A stretch of DNA of 64,000 nucleotides. Source: Effrenium voratum (Eukaryota > Sar > Dinophyceae > Suessiales > Symbiodiniaceae). Below the pieces are notes generated by a model. It saw only the letters and a list, made by a program, of their open reading frames with translations, did not search any database and had not been told where the DNA came from. Position numbers and translations under genes: made by a program. The stretch lies in the NCBI GenBank assembly GCA_963377175.1, contig CAUJNA010000827.1:1-64000 (forward strand), written 5' to 3'. Position 1 is the stretch's first letter. The number at the start of each line of letters is the position of its first letter. This document shows positions 16,167 through 27,900 of the stretch, piece by piece.

Positions 16167-19100
16167 GGCACAGGAGGTGCTTTCAAATTGCAACAAATGG
16201 AGCTTGAGACTGCAAAACACGTGAACCGTGGGCCCAATTTTGAATGGTTTCTTCGGGGAACCCCGGCAATTGATGTGCAAAGATTTCGGCAGGTTGGAGA
16301 AGGTCTCGTGAATAGGGCAAACTGCTCTCCCTCCAAAAAAAGGCACCTCAACATGTGAATGTGTCTGCTTCTGGCGCGAGGGAGACACCACACCATTCAT
16401 TGGTGGCTTGGAGTTTGTGGGTTGAAGGTTGGAGAAGGATGTTGGCAAACAAATACATGGAGAAGGTTGGAGAAGGATGCTGGCCCATGTCTCATCAATA
16501 AAATACAATTGGGCAAACTGCTCATCAGGGGTTGGACGGGGATGGGGGCGGGGGCACTCCCAGCCCCTTTCACGGCTGCCCCTTTCGGTTGAACTTCACA
16601 ACCCGAACGAACGGTATGGGCTTGCGAAGAACAAAAAAAGACGGAGTCCGTTTTGGTCAACCCTTTTGTATTAATATGGGGGTGCTCCAAAAAGTGATGA
16701 ACCCCGACTAAAACCAAAAAGCGCCCCCCATATTCATAAACACGGGTTGATTCAGAGAAGGATTCATTACCAAACCACTTGATGCCAGAAGTGTAGGGGT
16801 AGCTTCCCCTTTCTTTTCAGGGATCCCAATCTTTCCCCAGAAACCCACCCAAAAATCCCGCTTGGAAACAGTGATCGGTTATTGGCAAAAGAACGATGGT
16901 TGATGAAAGAATGGACACGGAATCAACCCCTCGAAAAAAATCCGCCAGAACCTCCGCCAGAAGTCCTCCGAACCTCTTCGATCCACACCTGGCAACCCAT
17001 ACCTGACGTCTTCTGATATTTTTTCTGTCCATACCCCCGTAACCTCCGTGGGATTATTGGAAACCGATCGGTTTTCTATTGTAGATACCGCTCCCTTTTT
17101 CGTTTTCTAGTTGGTATTTTTTGGAGAAGTCTGGTTTTTGCAAGGTAAATGGTAAATACATCCTTTTTGTGTAGAGGGTTTACATGATACCCTAAAACAA
17201 GTGCGTATTGGGTGTAAGGGGTACAGCTTGGGCCCCTAGAAGAACATAGGCAGAGATGTCGCCCTTGGCTCATCTCCCGTTTCAACCATCGGCTAAACAA
17301 ATTGCCATCCGCTCACCTGTCACCGGAGAGACGGGAGCGAAGGCATGGACAATTGGGTCAAACCTGGACCCTCACAAATCCCCTTTCAGAAGTGTGATTG
17401 CAACCCAAAATTATGGTTATTGAGGGTCCAGGAATCTCTCTTAGACAAGCTAAAGGGCTTACCCTTCGCTTCTCGCGAACATCCGTTTCACTTTTCTACG
17501 CATGGGTTGTGAGAACGGACAGTCCCAGGGCGATTTTGGGGTGCGGACGTTCTTTTTTTTCTCCCGGAAGCATTGCGAAGGGTTCTTCTTCTGAAAGCGG
17601 CTGCAAACTTCACCTGCCAACTTCTCACCTCAACTTGGCGAGGAGTTATTTCACCTACCAACTTCTCATGCGAACTTTTCGAGAGTTACTTCACCTGTCA
17701 ACTTCTCATGACAACTTTTTGAGAGTTATCTCACTTGCTTTACTTCATTCACCTGCCAACTTCGCCTGCCAACTTCTCATGCCAACTTGCCAAGGAGTTA
17801 TTTCACCTGCCAACTTCTCATCCAACTTTTCGAGAGTTACTTCACCTGCCAACTTCTGATGCCAACTTTTTGAGAGTTGTGTCGCCTGCCAACTTCTCAT
17901 GCAACTTTTCGATAGTTACGTCACCAGCCAACTTATCATGTCAACTTTTCGGGTGTTATCTCACTATCCTAAAAGCACAAGCTAACTTTCTTTTGTACCT
18001 TCACTTCTCCTTCACCTGCACCCTCAAAGTGCCTTTCAGAAGGGTGATTGCAATCCAACATTCTGGTTGGGGAACTCTCTTTCTTGTACCTGGCTCAGAT
18101 AAATAACCTAAACAACCACATTTGGATTATATATATATATATATCATATATATATATATACACCACTGTCTTGGTGATTAATAAACAGCGCATTGAGTAG
18201 TTTGTTTTCAGGGTCCAGGTATCTCTCTTTTTATAAAGGGCTTCCGCTCGGCTCGCTTCTCTCGAACATCCGAAACTTCCTTCTTGAGGCGGGTTGTGAG
18301 AACAGACAGCCCCAGCACGATTTTGGGCTGCGATGTCGTGCTTTTTTGTTGCTTTTTGTTTACTATTATTTTTCCGGAGCCCCAGGGAGATTTTGGGCTG
18401 CGATAACAATCAACAAATCTGAAAAAGGGACCCTGGAGGAGTCATGGATCCGTGTCCTTACAGCACGCGTAGCTCCGATTTCGGCTCCTGGGCTCCGCTC
18501 CGCCCTCTCCGAAAAATCATGGGATCTTTCCGGTTTTACCCTCCCGGGCAAACCCAGATAGGTAACCCTTGCCCTATTTCCCTAAAAAATGAGACAGATG
18601 TTGGGGAAATGTAGATCCAATGCTGGGGAAAATAGGTTCGGACATGGACATAATTCCTGTAATGGATATAATAGGTTCGGATCAAAAGCTCGTACGCCCA
18701 GATCGTATTGACAGGTGGCCCTTTTTGCTTTCCCGCTTGTCTAAAAGAGAGCATCATAGTGCATCCATTTACCTAGTTTGGTTTGTAGGTAACCAAGACC
18801 TTGCCAGCCGATGTAGGACTCCGGCCCGTGGTGCAGGGCTAAATGGTGACATTTGGCCCGTGCGCATATGACTTTAATTGGTTTAAAGTCCCCCACCACC
18901 TGATTTCAAATATCTAAATTAGTTCTGCTAGTGGGTTTTAAATGGGCGCTCTGCAAAAAGACACAAACCGCCATCCCGGATTGGTTTACGTACTTGTTAA
19001 ACTAAAAACATTGGCTATTTGGCACCCATAGCAACCGGCCGAAAGCTTGTCTGAACGAAGGCTCATCGCTTCTCCCATGTTTGAGACTTGTGGGAGCAGC

Positions 19101-20051
19101 CCCCGACATTCAAGATGGCCTTGTACATGTGTCAGAGTACGTGTTTCGGCTGCTAAGACAACAGAGCCCTACAGTTTCCCATGGTTGGAACCCCAAAAAG
19201 GGCTTGAAGATCACTTTCGCGGACCAAGAGGTCCAGGTCTTTTCTCGCCAATTCACGCAGGCTGGTGGCTTCCCTTTGCCACTGAAGGAGGGTGACCTTG
19301 ATGATGGTAAACGCGTGTCCTGGAGATGTTAACACCCAGAAATTTCTGAGCGTTTTGGGCAAGGGGTACGATTGGAGATAAACTGGCGTTCTAGTACGAG
19401 CCGCTGGAAAACTAGTACGAAGGCCGGCGTCCAAGGTGCTGCCGGCTGTTTGGGAGGACAATGGAGGCAACAAAATCTGAGAGCATACCAATAGTGTCCT
19501 TTTACAGTGCTTGCATGTCCCTTTGCAAGCATGACCCTACATCGGTTCCAAATCAGGGCATGCTTTTGAGCAGGGGCACTGCATTGCAAACAGACCCACT
19601 TGTTGGGATTTGCGCTCGTTTGCGGGTTTGCGGGTTTTTGCGACCGTTTTGCAGGTTTGCGCTCGTTTTGCGGCCAACAGTGGTACGAACAAAGAGCATT
19701 TCTCACCCAAAACATGTTGAGCCTAAACTTGCCCCGATTTGCGCGCCACTCGCCCGCACATCTAGGGTTGAAGGGCTTTGATGGAGGGAAAGGTTTGAAG
19801 GGTTGTCGAGCTCAAAAGTTGCAGAATAATCGAAAACCAGGTTTAGTGGGCAACATCAAATCAAATGACAAAGAACGCTCTGCGCAACAAGGAAACACCC
19901 AACAATTCCAATTTCTATGGGCCGACCTTTTTTTTCTCGGGAATTCTTGTCAAGCGCTTTTGGGATTTTTTATCCGTTCCATTTTCCGGTCACCTTAGTG
20001 GTAGGTGGGTCTACGCGCTCAGGGTTTAGGGTGGGGATTCGGGGTGGGTTT
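16167..20051. other. Host spacer between gene A and the Copia insertion
   Basis: No gene that can be supported. Short frames occur on both strands but none has a recognisable motif, and they are matched, with indels, in the duplicate at 39,874-43,975. It contains the CAACTTCTC minisatellite (17,595-17,965) and an AT dinucleotide run at about 18,129-18,162. Confidence 0.55.
17595..17965. repeat. About 39-bp degenerate minisatellite
   Basis: Repeated TTCACCTGCCAACTTCTC units with ATGCCAACTTTTCGAGAGTT between them, around nine imperfect copies. The same array lies in the duplicated block at about 41,235-41,600. Confidence 0.7.
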
Positions 20052-20202
20052 TGTGTTATCAAGCCTAGGCCACCTAAGGGAATACCTAGGCAAGCAGCAA
20101 ACCGTTGACTACCTTTTCACACTGCTGTCAGTGATCTTGAAGTCTGTAGCGACGGAGCATGTACAAGTACACTCATGCACAGGGTTGGAACCTGAATCCA
20201 CA
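20052..20202 (-). repeat. Copia 3' LTR
   Basis: 151 bp; in the sense direction it begins TGTGGATTC and ends GATAACACA (TG...CA). It differs from the other LTR by one base (ACTCATGCAC here, ACTCAAGCAC there). Confidence 0.85.
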
Positions 20203-20214
20203 CCCCCCTCATTT
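20203..20214 (-). other. Polypurine tract of the Copia element
   Basis: In the sense direction AAATGAGGGGGG directly precedes the 3' LTR, as needed for plus-strand priming. Confidence 0.6.
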
Positions 20215-20369
20215 GAGATTGAGCAACAACGAAAATGTCGGCAGGTTTTGCAACCCGCTTTGATTCCATACGCACATCCATTGCACGTTGAAAATGGACA
20301 TTACACATCCGTCGTGCATGCAAATTGCTACTCTCACTCAGAAGGGCTCCGTTGTGATGACGATTGCGT

Positions 20370-22232
20370 TCACCACCTTCCGCTTGTAGAGCAGCCACGC
20401 GAACTCCAGGTCGACCACTGCCAACTGCTCCAGTCCTGACTGCTCCAATCATGACTGCCCCAATCTCTCCAGCTTCGGCTTCTGGCAGCGGAGCTGGAGG
20501 CGGGCTGAGCAGGTTGCACAGGTCCGCGGGCGCGGTCCTCGGCGCTTTGCCTCTGGCTGCGCCGTGCGAGCTTCTTCGCGTCGTCCTCCGCCCAGCAGCA
20601 AATCTCCTTGATTTCAGCTTCGAGGTCCTCGGCTCCGGTTGCCCGGAGCGTAGGGAACTTTCCGCCAAAAGTGACAAGGTTGCGCATCCCCGGGAGGATG
20701 TTGACCTGGGCGACGAATTGATGAAGGCTGAGCATTTTCCCGTTATACGAGAATAGCCATGGAAACGAATGCAGGCTGGCGTCATAGTCCCCGACCAGGC
20801 CGCCGGTGACGTAGACAGTCCTCACGTAATAAAAACCTCGTTTTCCATAGCCTGGCCCAACCCCGAGAAGTCGCTGATCGTAACTCCGTGGAAATTCGGG
20901 GAGGACACAAAACCTATAGATAGACATTTGGTAGAGGCTTTCGCGATTGTGCCCTTGCTCCACCATGCGAAGGGCAAAGGTCGCGTCTTTGTCGAACCGA
21001 TCCACCACATTGTCATATCCAAGCTTGCGGGCCCTGCTATCGTAGTTCTTCGAAGCCTCAATCTGCTTGGCTTCAAAGGATGTTGCTCCTCTCTTCGCAA
21101 CATCAGCATAGCCCTTGAAATCGTTGATGAGGAGCTGATCAACCGTCTTGCCAACGCGGTGACTCACCTCCTCAAGCATTTGCGTTCTCCGCTTTGCGGC
21201 TCTGAAGAGTTGAACGTCGTTGCCCTCTTTGGTGCTCCGTCCGCAACACTGGCACTTGAGCTGCCCCTGCATCATGTCCTCGCCGCAGAGGCTGCAGTCC
21301 GTGTAGTGGACGGGCATGGCGAAGGTCTTGAACCTGACGACTGAGGTGTCGGCCGCGGGTTGCCCCGGGCGAGAGGCGGCCGTGTCCTCATTCGTCTGCT
21401 CTTCTTCAGGATTTGTGGCCCTGTTTCCTTCCGCATCGGTCTGAAAGGCCTCGTCTGCAGTCACAGTGACGGCTCGCCTTGCGGCGAGCGAGTCGACAGT
21501 CGTTTGATTCTCCAATGCCTCAAGACGAAGGGCGTTTCTCCAAAGCACTTCACCTGTCTGCGCGTCTGTGTAGTACAGAATGGGGTCATTGGGAACGATG
21601 TCGGCAGTCAGCATGACGTCAGACTCCGAAAGGAAAAACACCACTCCGAGCTCGATCGCATACTTGAAGTCGATGACAAGCTCAATGGGCATTGATGCTC
21701 GGACTCCAGCATTATACGATGAGCTCTCAACCGGGTGGGTGGAGAAATGGCTCTGCGAGCGGCCACTCTCCGTGGCCCCTACACCACCCGGGATCACACC
21801 TGTCCTGACGATGTTCTCGGCTGCGTTCTTGCTCGTGCGATGGTATAGTTTGCCAGGGCCATCCTCGATCAGCGAAAGCTGCAGTCCGACCTTGCGAGCG
21901 TCCTCCGGGAGAAACTTCCCGTTGATGGCCTTCGCAAGTGCGTACTGGTTTCGGCTGATGTCGCCATCAGCATCAACGCTGCTGGCGTGTCCCTGACTGG
22001 CACGAACCTTGATGACAACCCACTCCTGGTTGTTCTCGGCAGCCGAAGGATGCTTGATCGCAAGAACAGTGAATCCGCATTTCGGATCGCATGCGAAAAT
22101 CTTCAACAGCGTCTTGTACCCGATGTTGCTGCGGGTCTTTCTGTTGAATTTGTCACATAGCTGGTGGACGTCGACAAAATAGTTCTCATCGAAGTCGAGT
22201 GGCCTCTGTTCTTGAAACCGGCCACGTAGCAT
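20370..22232 (-). CDS. Retrotransposon 3' ORF with Tpt1/KptA-like RNA 2'-phosphotransferase domain
   Basis: 620 codons. The first part has an N-terminal lobe (FVDVHQLCDKF, LLKIFACDPKCGFTVLAI) leading to VVIKVRASQGHASS, then LYHRTSKNAAENIVRTGVI, HFSTHP, GVRASMPIELVIDF and VVFFLSESDVMLTADIVPND. This is the order of Tpt1/KptA, in which Arg, His and Arg residues transfer the 2'-phosphate of spliced tRNA to NAD+. A zinc-ribbon-like CSLCGEDM...CQCCG and a charged helical region follow, and the end is Ser/Trp-rich. It is in the same frame as the upstream extension, separated by a TGA at 22,263-22,265, so it may be the end of one large polyprotein. Activity is unknown. Confidence 0.65.
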   Translation of the reverse strand: MLRGRFQEQRPLDFDENYFVDVHQLCDKFNRKTRSNIGYKTLLKIFACDPKCGFTVLAIKHPSAAENNQEWVVIKVRASQGHASSVDADGDISRNQYALAKAINGKFLPEDARKVGLQLSLIEDGPGKLYHRTSKNAAENIVRTGVIPGGVGATESGRSQSHFSTHPVESSSYNAGVRASMPIELVIDFKYAIELGVVFFLSESDVMLTADIVPNDPILYYTDAQTGEVLWRNALRLEALENQTTVDSLAARRAVTVTADEAFQTDAEGNRATNPEEEQTNEDTAASRPGQPAADTSVVRFKTFAMPVHYTDCSLCGEDMMQGQLKCQCCGRSTKEGNDVQLFRAAKRRTQMLEEVSHRVGKTVDQLLINDFKGYADVAKRGATSFEAKQIEASKNYDSRARKLGYDNVVDRFDKDATFALRMVEQGHNRESLYQMSIYRFCVLPEFPRSYDQRLLGVGPGYGKRGFYYVRTVYVTGGLVGDYDASLHSFPWLFSYNGKMLSLHQFVAQVNILPGMRNLVTFGGKFPTLRATGAEDLEAEIKEICCWAEDDAKKLARRSQRQSAEDRARGPVQPAQPASSSAARSRSWRDWGSHDWSSQDWSSWQWSTWSSRGCSTSGRW

Positions 22233-22262
22233 TCCAGTTCTGGTTGTGCATTGGTCAGTCGT

Positions 22263-24863
22263 TCAAGGCTCTCCCTTCAGGAAGGTGGGCACTTTCAGGA
22301 TCGTGCCCGGGAGAATCCTCGCCTCGTACTGCTGGCCGCGGAAGATGACGGTTCCGCCGGGCTTGCCTGGCAATGCGCTTCCGGCAGGGGTTGCCCCCCG
22401 CACATCCGATGCCACCGCAGCTGTCTTTGCTTTCGCCTGTACCTTAGGCGATGCTTTCGCAGTGAACCTGGGTGTAGCCGGAGCGGCCTTGACGCCAAGC
22501 GCAGCCTCAGCGGCACTCCCTTGCGGGAGTGCATCATCGTCATCATAGTCGATCTCCTCCTTGATTTCGACTTCCTCGATCTTTTCGAGAATGCGGCCCT
22601 TCGCGAGCTTGATAGGACGTTGAAGGCTTTCCCATGACTCAAGCGTGAGCTTCCTGTTCGCCTCATACTCAGCCAAAGTGTACGGATTGAGCCCAGCTTC
22701 GGCGTCATGGGAATATTTAGAGATTCGTTGCGGCAGAAATTTCTGCCGCAATTCAAAAAAGGCGCCTTTTTGGATTTGCGGCATTTCTTCCTGATTTGCG
22801 GCGATTTTTTTAGAATTGCGGCAGAACTTGTTTTCAGTTTTTTCTACCCCCCGATTTGCGGCGGAAATCGGCGGGAATGCGGCGGAAATCAGCGGGAATG
22901 CGGCGGAAACTCCCGGAAAGCAAGCAGTGTTGCGGCGTTTTTGTTTGGTTGCGGCGTTTTTCTTTGTTTGCGGCTGATTTTCTGGAATGCGGCAGGAATT
23001 TCCGGCGGAATGCGTTGCGGCAGAAATTTCCGCCGCAGGAAGTTCTAGGTATTCAAGGTACAACCTCACGTTGTTGAAATCTTCCTTGTGGGACTCAACG
23101 ACAGCGACACACTTCATGACGTTGAAAAGCGACCACAACCACTCCACCGTCGTCTTCCGGTTCTCGATGGAGTCCATCATGTGGTAGTTGTCAAGCCTGT
23201 CCTGTCGAGACACCAACGTCGACTCCTTCTTGCGAAGGAGCTTGTGCTTGCTGAGCGACTCATCCAACAACTTTTCCATGAACTGGTTGTAGATGGGCGG
23301 GAGCATATAGTACGAACCCTCGGTGTTGGCCAAGATCGTGATGTTCGCAATGCCCCACCAACTTCTGCACTCCTCAAGCACATCGATCGCCTTGGCGCAC
23401 TTGTTGAACAGCTCGGGCCAGTGACCGTCTCCGCATCGGTATGGCCATTCGGGCTCATCGCAGATCCCACCGCTGCCAACGAGCTCGTTCCCGGACCAGT
23501 ACACCGTCACGAAGAAGTCATGGTCCTTAAACTCAGGACGTTTCTTGAGGTCCTTCAGGGCGCTCTTCACTGTCCACGTGAGAAATGTGAGGTCCTTTCC
23601 CCAACACATTCTCACCTCGCAGTGGCTACAACTCGTGCTGCGGTTGTAGTTCATGTCCTGCGCGAGGTCCGCCCTCTTGCGGTTCTTCTTGCCACTGCTG
23701 ATGAGGGCGAGGCTGGAGTCGCTCACGACGAGGTACACGCTATTCCGGCCACAGGTTGCCCCGGGCGTGATGCGGCCAAGGCCTTTGTCATTGACAGCGC
23801 AAAGCGTATCCATGAGTTCCGGCGCGTAGTCAGCCGCCCACATAGCGCAAGAGCTCTGGAGAGTGGCTTGTGCTCCGAGGATCTGCTCCATTGTCTTGCG
23901 ATCCTCGGGCCTCGTCTCCTGGAACAAAGTGTTCGATGTAAAGCTCGTCATCACTCCTCGCCAGTACTCCAAGTTGCCCTCCGAATACTCCCCGAGGTTG
24001 TAAGCAGCCATTGCGGCTACCGGTGAGGGAAGCTTAAGAGCAACAAGTGCACGTTTTGTGGGTCTCTGAGCCGAGCTATCGGTGACAACCTGTTTCATGC
24101 TGTCAGCAAACTCAGAAAAACATTCATGGATCAGGTCTGTCATTTCATACGTGTAAGATTCAGCACGTTTGAGGGCCGCCCCCCTGGACTGTCCATGCTG
24201 ATGATCCTTTGTGCACTTATACTGTTGCAGTTTGGCCAACGATTGACAGGAAGAAACAATAGTCTATGACTCTTGCAACAAAGTTCCATCCTTGTCCAGG
24301 ACACCAAACATACAACCATCGCAATTGTGCTTGACCATCTCATATTTCATGAGGAAATCATGCACGAAATAGTTCTTCCAATAACTGCAAAGCTTAGGAA
24401 GTTCCATGTTGATCACAAGCACAATGTCAAGCTGTCGAAGCATAGTGATAAGTTTGTCCAAACGCTTCAGCAGTTTGCGAAACAACGCCTTGTGCTCCTG
24501 GATCTTGGCTTGACCTTCTTGAGTCCGACCATTGATATTGTTCCAGGGGCACCCACCCGTACACGGAAGTGAAGCATGAAGCATCACGCAGGGCGGTGTT
24601 TTGGACTTGACATTCTTCCTGAAAATTTGCACCTCGTCAAATACCCATTGCAACGTATCAGCAACCAACGCATTCTGACGCTCAGTTACTCTAAGCACCT
24701 TGCAACCAAATGCAGGTAATCTTGATTTGTCGCCGAGCTTGGAATGATCAGAACAGCAAAATTCGCACAAGAACCGATCATAGGTTTCATGCGTGGAAAC
24801 GGCGGAAGCTTGCGCTTCGCTAGTGGGGGCTGGGTTGATTGTAATGTTTCCATCCAACTGCAC
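22263..24863 (-). pseudogene. Retrotransposon 3' extension, unknown domains, with an in-frame TAG
   Basis: One frame interrupted by TAG at 24,264-24,266. The first section (24,863 down) has CEFCCSD, PCVMLHASLPCTGGCPW and a Leu-rich helix leading to NMELPKLCSYW; this layout is familiar from dinoflagellate retroelement proteins but no function is assigned. After the TAG the frame continues to KDHQHGQSRG and AESYTYEMTD. Further on, YLVVSDSSL and VYWSGNEL resemble blocks of SGNH-type hydrolases, a weak guess. Residues near the end include an in-frame insertion described separately (22,722-23,042). The TAG most likely replaced a Trp codon. Confidence 0.5.
22722..23042. mobile_element. About 320-bp GCGGC-rich insertion inside the retrotransposon ORF
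   Basis: Both ends carry TTGCGGCAGAAATTTC-type palindromes (GCGGCAGAAATTTCTGCCGC at the left, GCGGCAGAAATTTCCGCCGC at the right). The interior repeats TTTGCGGC and GGAATGCGGCGGAAATC many times. Read on the minus strand it stays open and adds about 105 Ala/Asn/Lys-rich residues to the surrounding protein. No clear target duplication was found. Confidence 0.55.
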
Positions 24864-24920
24864 CCACCGTACTCCAATAAGATTGCAAGCATGATCCCAT
24901 TTTGCTTTGCTCGTAAACGG

Positions 24921-27900
24921 CTAGGTCAAGATGTCCGCAACCTGATACACAGTGTTGACGTTGACGAGATTGAAGAAACCTTTCGTGAATTGTTCTCGAA
25001 GCCACGCCAAAGAAGTTCTTTGAGTTCTGTCAGCATGACGAAGCTGTGCGGAATTTCCAGTCTGAATGATGTGAGTTGTTTCTTGATTGTCTTCACAAAA
25101 TGCAACTTTAAACTTCTCATTCAAATGAACATTCAATCCGCGAAGAGGCGCTATCGTCCTTTCATGCTGCTCAAAACCACCATACCGATTCTCGTCCAAC
25201 TCGGGGTCGACATAAACCAACACGGGATTGCCCCCCTGACCGGAGTTGTCCCGGCCTGGAAACGGAATCGGCTTGGCGTTGCCACCAGCTGGCTGCTTTT
25301 CCTTGGGTGCATCAAGCAATTCCCACAGCACACTCATGAGTGAAAGCGTTGGTAAACCGTGCGCTCGCACAGAGTGATTAGCAGCAACAACTTCGGCTTC
25401 AGTTGATGACATAGCAGTACTTGTCTGCTTCTTCGAAAACGCATTGATGGGGTAATACGTGTTGGGACCGACGATGACCGCCACACAGCCAGTAGTTGAC
25501 CTCGAGTCGAACTCACCTGCATAGTCAGCATCTCCGAAAACCCACAGTCGGCAATCCAGCAAGCTGTCCCCAATAAAACATGACATTCTGTGATTGAGGG
25601 TCAAATTGATGTAAGCAACCAAACGATGCAATCCCTCATCACAATCTTTGGACCATTTTGTAACGCGCGACGCAAGTGACTGAGTTGCACGAAGAAGATC
25701 ATATCTCGCCATTCTTGCAGCAAAAAGAATCTTCATCAAAACCCGGCTTGCTATGGGTTGCAACTTACCAGTTGGTTCTTTCTCGCTCTCACGCGGAAGT
25801 GCTGTCCTCATTTCATGAAACGGAGTCGAAACATTCTTGAGGGTAGCACGAGAAGTCTTCGCAAGCTCACAATAAGACTCAACGCATGAATCCAAGAAAT
25901 CGGCCATGTCGTAATGGACGATGTTGACAGGTTTCTTCATGCAACCGTCTTTTGGGTGATCCATGTCAATGAGCTCCTTGAACTTGGACTTCTTTGACTG
26001 TTTCTTCGCAGCAGTTTTGTTTCTCATTGCTGCCGCGGCTGCGTGTCCTCCCACCTGGTCGGCATAGCTGAAAACTGTGCAGCCGGTCCACCAATTCTTC
26101 TCCTTGACATCGGCTTGTGCTTTCCACGAGTCCTCGAGATACTCATATGTGTTGCCTTTTGCGACACAGGTCACGCGGAGATCCAGCAGTCCCTCAAAGT
26201 TCTCGGGGGCATACCTCTTCCTTCTGGGATAAAGATGGTGTCAAACCCAAATCTTTTCCTCAGGAAAATGCTCCCAATAATCTTCCGTTTTGTGAGGGAC
26301 GGCAGGACTTGCGCTCTGCTTTTCGAACACATGAGCAAATGGGTGATGTTCTTTTGTCAATGTCACCTGATTCTGCTCAACATGTTCGCAGCCGAAATGG
26401 CTTCCGAGCGACTCCGGCGTGTCGATCTCGATTGCAGACTCGATGTTCTTCCACCCTTTTGCCAAATTAGCAGTTGGGCCAGCCAGCTTGAGGTCATCAA
26501 CATAAACAACCAGCAAAAGCTTGAGCTCATCGTGGTAGAATACGCTTTGCCAAACGCCTTTCAACAATGGCCTCCACTTGTTCTTTCGAAGACCAGTTTC
26601 GAAATGGTTCTCCCACAAGCCACCGCTGTCAATGTGACCGTACAATGCCAAAATCAAAGGTGACAGTGGATCATTGTGCTTGCCAATCCATTCTTTGGGC
26701 CAACGGTCTCGTGGAAGTCTCACCCATGTAGTGATGCCTTCGAACAACGCCTGCGTGTGTGCCTGCTTTGCATCCCCTTGCTGCTTACCAAATCCAGGCT
26801 GAGAACCGTACAGCAGGGGAAGAACCAAGTTCGGCAAACATCGCTTGCTCATAGTTCTCATCAACAACACGGTTTCCTTCAAAAACAGTTCTGCCTTTAT
26901 ACTTTCGGCTGGGGTCGCCCACAGCAAGCTCGCTCCCCTTGAGGTAACACGCCTCAAAGATACGGGCTATGTGGGCCTTTTCCCCCTTTGCCTTAGCTTC
27001 GGCAATGACTGTCTTACCCGCGACTCGTCCCAGGCACCTTTGCTTCTGAGCTTCTCCCATTCGACATCCAAAGCCTTCTTTGCCTCAGGAGTGTTTGCAA
27101 CTTCCGAGCGCGGAGTAAGCCTTGCAACTGCTGCAGTCATCAACAAAGCATTGACCAGATCTTCACGGTTGTCTTTGATATGCTCTTCAATAACTGCAGT
27201 GACACACGCTCGATGCTCATGAACAGTCTTCCCTTTTTCATTGACTGTGACAGGCATTGCAGGGGCAAGCATTTCGGGAATAGCTGATGCAACGGCTGCC
27301 GGCGACGGGAGCTTTTTGACTGTGCCCCCCTGACCATGAACAGCGTGATTGGGCTGAACACAGACGGCCGTGGCAGCTACGTCTGCAGCAGCTGGCTTTG
27401 CCTCCTTTTTCTTCGCGAGCTCCTTGCGATACTCCTCAGCAACACGAGCGCGTTCTTTGGGAGAGGCAAGTTTCCACATATCTGACGGAATACCAGGTGG
27501 ACGACTTGACTTTCGGGCTCTCACCAAACGAAAACCATCCCATTGAAACCCAGGTGGAACTGCCGACCCATCCGGCATGTGATCAGGATCGTGATCAGCA
27601 AGTCCCTCGGCAGGTGCAGGAGGATCTTCCATCAAAACCTCCTCCGGCACGGCTGCTTCGCCAGGCTGCAAATGTGACTCCGGCTCATATTCCAATTCGT
27701 CCGGAGAACATGGTTTGTCGTCGGCAATAGCTTGCTTTGCGGGAAAAACAAATGTCTCATCAAGCAGACTGAACTCATACTGCTTGACTCGGAGGGGATT
27801 AATATCACCCGTCCGCAACTTGTCCGGCAAATTCTTGAGCGGCAATACCAAAATTTCATGCGTGTAGGTAAAGCCAGGTTGCACATGATAGCCAACAAAA

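Noticed and set aside
20117..20785. Minus frame of 222 codons downstream of the Tpt1-like ORF
   Set aside because: Low-complexity Arg/Ser-rich shadow overlapping the end of the 20,370-22,232 frame and running into the LTR.
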